Positions 1 to 9,000 of a DNA stretch of 19,221 nucleotides are shown here, piece by piece; position 1 is the first letter of the stretch, and every line of letters begins with the position of its first letter. The DNA lies in contig CAZVAO010000039.1 of the NCBI GenBank assembly GCA_964625175.1, positions 1-19,221 on the forward strand. The letters run 5' to 3'. Under the pieces are notes generated by a model. It was not told the DNA's origin and searched no databases. It was given only the letters and a program-made list of their open reading frames with translations. The DNA is from CAZVAO01 sp964625175. Lineage in GTDB: Bacteria > Bacillota > UBA994 > PWPR01. The position numbers and the translations under genes were made by a program.

Positions 1-1
1 A

Positions 2-40
2 TTCTGGGCAGTAATCAATAATACGCCACCGATTGAATAA
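2..40 (+). CDS. C-terminal tail of an Rcp1-type response regulator (partial)
   Basis: Only the last 12 codons are present, reading FWAVINNTPPIE before a TAA at 38-40. This ending closely resembles the 'YWlvlNepPp' tail typical of small single-domain response regulators of the Rcp1/CheY-like class that pair with hybrid histidine kinases. A receiver-PAS-kinase gene follows about 40 nt downstream on the same strand, as expected for such a regulator. The call rests on the tail motif and context alone, because the receiver domain lies outside the window. It could be another protein with a similar tail. Confidence 0.5.
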   Translation, partial: FWAVINNTPPIE

Positions 41-82
41 AAAGTTACTAGGGTCTTCACAGATCTGTCAGGAGTGGATGAA

Positions 83-1603
83 GTGGAAGATAAGAGAATA
101 TTATTAATTGAAGATTCAGACCTTGATGCGGAATTGACGATTGAAGGCTTAGCAGATTCGGACTATACAATTAATCATGTTAAAGAGCTTGAGGAAGTCA
201 ATGAGGCGCTAAATCTGAATTCCTACAGACTGGTCATTACCGACTATAATCTGGTGACCTACACAGCGCTTGACGTCATAGAGGTGTTTAAGCGCCGGGG
301 TCTTGACGTGCCAATTATCTGTTTGACTGGTGCTATTGGTGAGGAAAGAGCAGCCTCGCTTTTTAGGTATGGCATCCAGGGCTACCTACTAAAAGAGAAT
401 ATTGACAAATTGCCGAGGCTACTTGAGGATATTAGTAAAGCATACGATCAAGAAAAGCAAATGAAGTTAATGCAAGACCGTATTGAACAAAGTGAAAAAA
501 AGTACCGCTCCCTTTTTAACAATTTGCCGATCGGCGTTGCTGAATACGCGTTGGTTTTTGATGACCATGACCGACCAATCGATTTCCGCATGACTGAACT
601 AAATAAAATGGCAGAGAGTATATTGGAGTTTGAGCGGGCTTTGGTTATTGGGAGAACATCCTCAGAAATTTACGAAGATCAACCCTCGTTTTTCGAAACG
701 TACATTAATTTCCACCAAACCCCTGGAACAATCCAGTTTGAAGCCTATTGCAAAGAGGTTGATAAATATCTCGATATAACACTATTTTCGACAGAGCCAG
801 ACAAGTTTGTCACAATATTTGCTGATATTACAGAGCGGGTTGAAACAGAGATACAGAGTAGAAATAACCAGCGGTTAGAGGCCGTTGGGTCGCTTGCCAG
901 CGGCGTTGCCCATGAGGTTAACAATCCGATTAATGGCATTTTGAATTACAGCCAAATTATTATGGATATATCGGACATCAACTCAGAAACGTATGAGTTT
1001 GCTAAGATTATTAATGATGAATCGTTGCGTATTGCCGAAACGACACGTAGCCTTTTAGAGTTTTCGAGACGAGATGGTGACAGTAGCGAACGGGTCCTTC
1101 TTGATGATATTTTACAGCAGGCCATTTCCTTAGCAGCAGCATCCTTTAAAAAGGATCAAATTGTTTTAGAAATCGATTTAAATACACCCATTAGTATTCA
1201 GTGTCATCCACAGCAGATCCAGCAAATTATAATGAATCTCTTGTTAAATGCGCGCTACGCTGTTTTAAAGCGCTATGAAGTGGACAATAAAATAATGGTC
1301 ATTAGAGTCTCATCAATGCTGCTAAAGAAGGATGATGGGCAACACATCCGTGTGATGGTTGAGGACAATGGCTGCGGTATTCCAGAAGATGTTCAAGATA
1401 ATATTTTCGACCCGTTCTTCACTACCAAAGGCAGAACAGAGGGTACGGGGCTCGGCTTGCCTATTAGCCAAAGAATTGCGCGAGCTCATAATGGCAATAT
1501 ATCTTTTGAAACTGAGGAGAATGTATTTACGCGATTTTACTTAGAATTACCGCCAACATGTTTTGGTGACTATTGTAATGATGTGCAACTCATAGGGGGT
1601 TAA
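83..1603 (+). CDS. Soluble hybrid sensor: receiver-PAS-histidine kinase
   Basis: The protein has no signal peptide or membrane segment, so it should be cytoplasmic. Numbering is from a GTG at 74. A receiver domain covers about residues 6-125, with acidic pocket E13/D14, phospho-acceptor D57, T85 and K107. A PAS-like domain follows at about 140-258, ending ITERVETE. Then comes a kinase core with an H-box (GVAHEVNNP, H280), N-box (N392), G1 (DNGCGIP, 431-437), F-box (FDPFFTTK) and G2 (GTGLGLPI, 457-464). All key catalytic residues are present. I prefer the GTG at 83, because AGGAG at 70-74 sits 8 nt before it; the GTG at 74 overlaps that site. The receiver at the N terminus suggests it takes phosphate or a signal from another kinase. 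It lies between a regulator tail and a ligand-binding lipoprotein. The input signal cannot be deduced. Confidence 0.9.
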   Translation: MEDKRILLIEDSDLDAELTIEGLADSDYTINHVKELEEVNEALNLNSYRLVITDYNLVTYTALDVIEVFKRRGLDVPIICLTGAIGEERAASLFRYGIQGYLLKENIDKLPRLLEDISKAYDQEKQMKLMQDRIEQSEKKYRSLFNNLPIGVAEYALVFDDHDRPIDFRMTELNKMAESILEFERALVIGRTSSEIYEDQPSFFETYINFHQTPGTIQFEAYCKEVDKYLDITLFSTEPDKFVTIFADITERVETEIQSRNNQRLEAVGSLASGVAHEVNNPINGILNYSQIIMDISDINSETYEFAKIINDESLRIAETTRSLLEFSRRDGDSSERVLLDDILQQAISLAAASFKKDQIVLEIDLNTPISIQCHPQQIQQIIMNLLLNARYAVLKRYEVDNKIMVIRVSSMLLKKDDGQHIRVMVEDNGCGIPEDVQDNIFDPFFTTKGRTEGTGLGLPISQRIARAHNGNISFETEENVFTRFYLELPPTCFGDYCNDVQLIGG

Positions 1604-1604
1604 T

Positions 1605-2735
1605 ATGAAAAAAAAATCGACGCTAGCTATGCTAATATTGCTCGTTTTAGCCGTTCTAATTTCTGGATGTAGCTCTACTAGCTCGGGCCCAATCAGAATT
1701 GGTTTAGTTGGGACCCTGCAGGGCGCAACTGCGGACTTGGCCATAAATGGCAAGAGGGGCGCTGAAATTGCTGTTTCGGACATCAATCGAAATGGCGGAA
1801 TCAATGGGAGATTGGTCGAGCTCGACATTCGGGATTCACTAAATGATAAAAAAGTCGCCCAAGATATTCTTCAGAGCTTTGTTAATGATGGGGTTAAGCT
1901 TGTCATAGGGGATTTTGTCAGCTCATTAACCCAAGGCATCCTAGATTCATTGAACGATAATGATATGCTCTATATTAGTCCAACGGCAGCATCTGAACCA
2001 CTAGTTGGGTTAGATGACCATCTAATTCGGATGAACATGGCAGCTGATGGGCAAGTCCATTCGCTCATTAGACTCACAGAGATCAATAATGACAAGCAAA
2101 TCCTAGTATTTAAGGATTCAAATAATGCGTCGTTTTCTAATAGTATTGGTGATGGTTTTAAGAAGCAAATTGAATCGGTTGGTGGATCGGTTATCGCAGA
2201 GATTGAATATAATGGTGGACTTACTATTGCCTCTGATACAGTAGTGGAGGCGATTGACAACTACGGTGGTCAAGTTTCAGGGGTTTTACTCATTTCTGAT
2301 GCTGTAAATGCTGCCCTTATTACAAAGGCGATTAGAGGGGCTGGCTCTGAAGTCAATATCTATCTCAGTAGATGGGGAAATACCCCTGATTTCTATAGCA
2401 TGGCAGGTGATGACAGTGAGGGAATTTATACATTAAACGTCTTTGACGATGAGTCGGATTCAGTAGCCTATACCAATTTTATAGCTGAATTTCTTGAATC
2501 TTATGGTTCAGAACCGGGGTTATCTGCAGGATTGGCGTATGAAGCAGTGATGATTTTGGCTGAAGCGATCGAAGAAACCAAGGGTACCCAGCCGAGTAAA
2601 ATCAAAAATTATATTATTGAAACTGGAGAATTCCAGGGTTTGCAAGAAACGCTCAAGATCGACCAATATGGTGATTGTGCACGTGAAGATGTATTATGCA
2701 TTGTCCATAATGGTAAAGCTATTAAGGTTCAATAG
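1605..2735 (+). CDS. Branched-chain-amino-acid-type substrate-binding lipoprotein (Peripla_BP_6/LivK-like)
   Basis: The 376-residue protein starts with a lysine-rich n-region and a hydrophobic core, followed by the lipobox LISGC with C22 as the lipidated residue, so it should be anchored to the outer face of the membrane. From about residue 30 the sequence (IRIGLVGTLQG, then KRGAEIAVSDINRNGGINGR) matches the type I periplasmic-binding fold of LivK-like proteins, with the second lobe from about 130. Length is normal for the family. The ATG lies 1 nt after the kinase stop and has AGGGGGT at 1594-1600, so the two are almost certainly co-transcribed and probably coupled. No permease or ATPase genes are in view, so it may work as a ligand receptor for signalling rather than in uptake. 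The ligand is unknown. Confidence 0.88.
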   Translation: MKKKSTLAMLILLVLAVLISGCSSTSSGPIRIGLVGTLQGATADLAINGKRGAEIAVSDINRNGGINGRLVELDIRDSLNDKKVAQDILQSFVNDGVKLVIGDFVSSLTQGILDSLNDNDMLYISPTAASEPLVGLDDHLIRMNMAADGQVHSLIRLTEINNDKQILVFKDSNNASFSNSIGDGFKKQIESVGGSVIAEIEYNGGLTIASDTVVEAIDNYGGQVSGVLLISDAVNAALITKAIRGAGSEVNIYLSRWGNTPDFYSMAGDDSEGIYTLNVFDDESDSVAYTNFIAEFLESYGSEPGLSAGLAYEAVMILAEAIEETKGTQPSKIKNYIIETGEFQGLQETLKIDQYGDCAREDVLCIVHNGKAIKVQ

Positions 2736-2871
2736 GGCGATTATCTCTGGCGTCAGATCGGATTAGCGACTGTCATGTCATATACGCTGTGCCCACTTTT
2801 GGATATGCATTCAACCTTTTGACCCCAGTATTCAGTCATACCGATACTATTTTCTCTTAACTAGTCATTAT

Positions 2872-2950
2872 AGACATCATTCTTTTCCCATTTTGGTGCT
2901 TCGTTTGAAAGCTGAACTAAGCCAAATGGTAATGGAATGATGTCTTTTTA
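2872..2950 (+). terminator. Long hairpin with T tract, likely terminator of the sensor operon
   Basis: AGACATCATTC at 2872-2882 pairs perfectly with GAATGATGTCT at 2935-2945. Inside, CCATTTTGG (2888-2896) pairs with CCAAATGG (2922-2929) with one extra base, and GCTT/AAGC can pair near the tip. TTTTTA follows the outer arm. It is longer than a usual intrinsic terminator, so a small structured RNA or a miniature palindromic repeat is also possible. Confidence 0.5.
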
Positions 2951-2966
2951 TATTATTTGAGGATTT

Positions 2967-2995
2967 TTGATGAATGATTTATGCAAATATATGGT
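2967..2995 (+). promoter_or_regulatory. Candidate promoter of the giant surface-protein gene
   Basis: TTGATG (2967-2972) and TATGGT (2990-2995) are separated by 17 nt, a fair match to a housekeeping sigma promoter. An alternative -10 is TATAAG at 3000-3005 with a weaker -35. The gene's ribosome site GGAGG is at 3022-3026. Confidence 0.35.
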
Positions 2996-3033
2996 AAGCT
3001 ATAAGTAATACTACGCGATATGGAGGTCTCCCA

Positions 3034-6000
3034 ATGAAGAAAAGGCAGTACTTTAGCTTTGTGCTATTCGCGATCTGTTTCTTATTCATAGGAGCTGGCA
3101 ACAGTTTCCTTATTAATGGCTCTGCTTCATCGGAAATAGATGTCTACCCAGGCGATGATTTACAAAATATTTTATACACAGCTGCCGCAAACTCGACGAT
3201 TATTCTCCACGAGGGTTCCTATAGCGGACCTCATGTTGGTAACCCTCCTGATTATGAAGAAGTCGACAACGCCCTAACAAAAATTCATGATTATGATATG
3301 TCGCTTTTTATTTTGAAGCCCTTGACAATCATTGGCGAGGGCGATGTTGAGATTGTGAACTACCCAATATCTATTTTTTCACCAGATGTGACGATAGAGA
3401 ATATCTCAATAAAAGAGAACTATTCCACTTTAGGTGGCGGGATCTCAATACTTGGTGTAAGCAATGTGATGATCCGCGACTGCACCATTAATAATAATGA
3501 CTCAAATAAAGGCGGAGGCATCTATATAGGCTCTTCGTATGATATCACCATCAGCAATTGTAATATTTCACGTAATAGTGCCTACCACCTTAAACAGCGT
3601 ATCTACAACCCATTTGTTAATGGATTGTGGCATTTCATCTATGAAGGTGAGGGGGGTGCCATCTACGCTGAGTATAGCAATAAAATTACGGTTACAAACT
3701 GCAGTTTTACATCCAATGATGCCTATCATGCGGGTGGTGCCATAACCGTTAATGATTGCAATAATTTTGAAATCATCAACAGCACTCTGACAAATTCTGA
3801 GGCTGGGCACTTGGGGGGCGGCATCTATCTCTACAAGGCGACGAACGCACTGCTTTGGGGGACAACTATTTCTGAAAGCTCTTGTTTGCCTAGCGATGAT
3901 GAGAAAAGCGACAAGTACTTTGGTTATGGGGCAGGTGCTTTCTTGAGTGAGAGTGATGTTGAGATCCAGTACTCAAACTTTGAAAATAACGAATCCTACT
4001 TTGGTGGGGGAATATTTAGTAATCTAAGTGACGTAGTGATGAGTGGTACGACCTTTGATCGAAACGAAGCGGTTTACTTGGATCAAGATTGGACGGATAG
4101 TCTAGGTGGTTTAGTCGAAATCGCGCTAAGTATTGGGAAGTTAGATTTTAAAGATGTTATTAACAAGGTCGTTCAACTGGCAGTTGCTAAAATTAATGCG
4201 CCACATGATGTGCTCTTTCCTTGGGATGGCCATAAATCCTTTGGCGGACTTGCCGGCGGAGTTTACTCAATCGATTCAACAATAGAGATCAGTGAATGCG
4301 ATTTCCTCGTTAATAAGGCCGCCAAAAGTGGGGGAGGCATCTATCTGATCAGTTCAGAGGGTGAAACGTATCAACCTAAGATTGGGAGAACACTGTTTCA
4401 AGGGAACCAATCAGAGAGTGGAGCAGCGATTACGAATATGGAGCCAGGAACGCGGATTAACAACTGTGTCTTCAACAACAATAAGGCAACAGCAATTGGG
4501 GGAGCGGTTAACTCCATAAGTCATATCGTGGTTAGGAATTCACAGTTTACAAATAATAGTGCAGTGCTGGGCGGGGCAGCCTACCATGCTTTTTTCGATA
4601 ACGTGCAATCTTATATCAACTGTACATTTGACGGAAATCATGTGGCAGATGAGAATGGCAATGGTGAGGGTGGTGCGATTTATGCGATGGCACCAAATGG
4701 CGATCAGAATAAACTAGAGATTACTGAATGCACTTTTTCTTCAAATGAGGGGCAAAGAGGCGGTGCTATCGCTAGCAAAGCGATCACCATCGTATTAACA
4801 GATAGTCTCTTTAATCAAAATACGGCCTACTCCCGTGGGGGTGCCCTTTATGCAATTGATAGTACAATCAAATCAACAAACAATGAGATGTCTCAGAATG
4901 TTTCCCAAGTAGCTGGTAGTGCCATCTACAGTGAGAGCGGTTCGTTGGATATTAATCGGGATCAATATCTCAGAAACGAAATACTGCGCAAGGGGACAAT
5001 CCATCAAGTGAATGGGGTTTTTCAAGCCTCAAACAGCTTGTTCGCTTACAATGAGTCCACAGAGATTCTGGGCTCGGCACTCTATGTTGATGGGGTAGGT
5101 GTCGCTTCTTTCACTAATTGCACAATTACTGCTAATCAGAATAATCCGATTTATGCGGTTGATCGTAATTCAATCTTGACGATTGTGAATTCAATCGTTA
5201 CAGCAAATGGCGGGAATAATGGCGCCTCAAATGAAGATATTTTAGTTGCCCCAGGCGGTAGCTACACGGTTCAGTACAGTGTTTGCGATACGGATTCAAT
5301 TAGTGGGGTAGGTAATTATCGTACTGGCAAAAGGATCTTTGTTGATTATGATCAAGGTGATTTTCGATTGAGTTCTGATTTGACTGGGGATGACCTTCAG
5401 GTCCTTGACGGGGGATTGAACAACTATCGGGAAGGTAACCTAGACTTAGCTGGCAATAAACGGCTACTCGACTATGATAACGACAACAACGCAACGGTCG
5501 ATATGGGATGCTATGAGAATCAGACATTGACGATTAGCTTCTATGAGGTGCATCCGTTAGATGGTATTGCACATGTTACACTAACTGGACCTACGGTCTT
5601 TGAGGTAGATTATAATGCCGATGCCGATATCTCCGCATTGGGCATCATTCCAGACGAGAATTATGTTTTCCTAGGATGGCAAACTTTTGATCGTCGCGGG
5701 ATTGAGGATTTCAATCACATCCAAGAGCATATGAAGTATTATGCACGTGTTCACGAAGGGGCTGTCACCATCAGCTATTATTATAACCCTAACAAAATAG
5801 CTATTCTGAATGAAGGCACAGATACCATCATAGATGCTGATACGCACCGTTTTGATCGGATAGTCATTAAAGGGTCCTATATTAATCCTCCCTTAATTAA
5901 GACACTTAATGGGTGGGACCTTGCAGAATGGGATAATGAAATCGATCATGCAACCAAAGACGCTTCTACAACGGCAATTTATCGCCCACTGGCAACATTT

Positions 6001-9000
6001 AATATGTCGGGGAAAGGCCAGTACAAAACGCCGGAAGGAGACAGGGTTAGCGTTTATCGGACACCTGAGGTGGATCCCTTATTTCAACCAGATCCTTCTG
6101 ATATCAAGGAATATGGCAACTATGATTTTTTAGGATGGAGCCTTAGTAGAGATGGAACAATCATTGAGCTGCCGTCATCCTTAAGCGAACCAGAGACTTA
6201 TTATGCCATTTACACATTGCCTCACAACACGTTAACGATGCGCTCGGGTATTGAGGGGTCATTCATCTTTAATCCTTCTGGAGATTATCTAACTGGGACG
6301 TGCTTTGATTTAACGGATCGCAATTTTGCGGCATTTATGCCTGATCCTTATTATTATCACATTGGTTATAATTTAGAATATAGGGACAATTCGGGAGTCT
6401 TGAGATTTAATCGTGTCAATTGTGAAGACTTTATTTTGCTGAGTGACCTGACACTTAGAGCCCTTTATGAACGAGTAGCCTCGGATAAGGCAATTGTGAT
6501 TGATCCAGGAATGGATGGGGTAGTAAACCATGAAGCTGCGATTCAAATGGGTTTTGTTGCGGATGGTGATAGCGGTCAATATATTAAGAATGCAGCTGCT
6601 GTAAACAATCATGAGAGATTACTTGAATTGATCACAACAACGACGAGCGGAATGCGCTTCTACGGCTTTACGAAGTCTTCGACCGAAGATTCGGTAATTT
6701 TTACAGCACAATACCAACTTTTTCAATTGTATAAAATTCAAGACATCCTCAATCTGGGCAATCAATTGTTAATCATCCCGATAGGTGAAGCAGACGCAGC
6801 GTTTGACTTAACTGATGAGACACCACCACCACCGACAGGATCGGTGTTTGCGGGTTGGGAAAACGCAGAAGGCACATCCCCTATAGTTGTTCCAGTGGAC
6901 GGGGATCGTGCGGTAACTGCTGTGTTTAAACCAGTAGAGTGCGATTTAACGGTGAATATTGTTGGTGAAGGAACGGCCGACTTGCCATCAACCGTAGAAT
7001 ATGGAACGCTGCTACCTCTCCCCGATACGGCAGCAAGTGCAACTGCGGGGTATCGCTTTGTGGGTTTTAGGGATGAGAATGGGGTAGAGATTCAGGCCAT
7101 TGATATAGTGGGAGACACGACAATAACAGCTGTTTTTGAGGCGATAGCCTATGATTTTGACGTGCTAGCGGGACCAAATGGATTTATCAGCTCTTCACTT
7201 AAGCGCACTTACCATTATGGCGACAGCGTTGATTTAGCAGAGATTAAGATCGACCCTGATGATAATTATCAATTTCTTCATTATGAGTCTGGTGATGGAA
7301 ATTACTATGGTGCAACAGATCAGATCACCATAACTGGCAATCTTGCCCTTACGGCTGTCTTTGCTAAGCAGCAATATCAATTGAGTATCGAAGCGACTGG
7401 AGGGGGATCTGTCGATCCGGGGTTAGCAGACACCTATGATGAAGGAACAGTGGTTACGCTGAGCATAGACCAGGGTATCCCTAACTATGGAAAGCAATTC
7501 TTAGGATTCTTTGATGACCAAGGAGAAAGGATTTCTGAAGTCGCGATGAATAGCGATATTACGATATCAGCTCGATTTGCAGATGCAGATGACCAATACT
7601 TGTTGGCTGTAATTGCACCTTATTCCGAGTCTATGGCCACTAATGAAATGTATCAATACCACGATGCGGGAGCTGTCGTTCAAATGAACAGCCTAACCAT
7701 TTCACCACTTCCTGGCTACCAATTATTGGGCTGGCAAGATACGTCAGGTAATTCGATTACATCGATTGTAATGAATAGTAATCAAGTGGTCGTGGCTCAG
7801 ATCGAACCTATCGACAATCCAGCCTACTATCATCTGACAGTGCAGGTAGCAGGCCAGGGGGTTGAGTCTGTGAGTGGTGATTATCTACAAGGCACCATTA
7901 TTCAGCTCCATCCATCATTAGTGACGGCAGCAGAGGGTTATGCGTTTACGAATTTCACAGATGAAGCCGGGGAAGTCATTACGCAAGTACAACTATCTGC
8001 ACCCCGTCTGCTCACAGCACATTGCCCAATCATCCAATATCACCTGACAGTGACAGCAGGAAGTAATGGAAGCATCACGAACACATTATCCACTGAATAT
8101 GGGTATGGTGCACTGGTCGATTTAGATGAGATTTCAGTGACATCAGATTATGGCTATCAGTTTAGCCACTGGGAAACGGTTGCAGGAGAGCAATTAACGA
8201 GTAATGAATTGACGATCGTTGACGATACCGAGATTATCGCAGTGTTCTCAGCACTAGCACAATATGATTTGAGTTTCTCTACGCACAGTCAAGTTGACTA
8301 CAATTTGAATGGAACAAGTGAAGCGTTTTTTGAAGGCACAGAGGTGAACCTGGCAGATTATCAGGTTGTGCCGGAAGCTGGATATCAATATGTAGGCTGG
8401 GAAGATGCAAGCAACAGTCCAATAACCGCTGTCACTATGGATAGTGCCCAAATTGTTTACGCGATATTTGCTTCAGATGAAGTCCCAGTCATTAGTTTCT
8501 CAGTCACTGCCGAAGCCGAAGCTAATGGCAGCATAAGCAGTGGAGCTGACCAAACCGTTGTCAGTGGGAATAACAGCGCTTCGATTATGGCTACACCTGA
8601 TGAACACTATCATTTTGTAGAGTGGAATGACAGCAATACGGATAATCCGCGAATCTTCGTTAACGTGACTGAAGACAAAACCATAACCGCAACGTTTGCA
8701 GTTGATACATATACCATAGCGGCATCAGCTGCAGATCATGGCCGTATTTCAAGTGGTGGTAGCCAAGAGATTAACTACGGCGCTGATAGCGAAGAAATTG
8801 TTGCCGAGGCAGATGAATTCTATCATTTTGTACGGTGGGATGATGGGAATCTGAGCAATCCAAGGGTCTATCAAAACGTAAGTGCAGATCAAACGATCAA
8901 AGCTCTATTCGCGATTGACACCTATGAAGTGACCGCCTATGGCGGTGACCATGGTTGTATTGAGAGCGGTGGCAATCAGATTGTCGCCCATGATTCGGCA

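Larger units (their letters stand above)
2736..3033. other. Intergenic region between the lipoprotein gene and the giant gene
   Basis: No credible gene is seen. The second half holds a long hairpin with a T tract (2872-2950) and a possible promoter for the downstream gene (2967-2995). Nothing recognisable is seen in 2736-2871. Confidence 0.6.
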
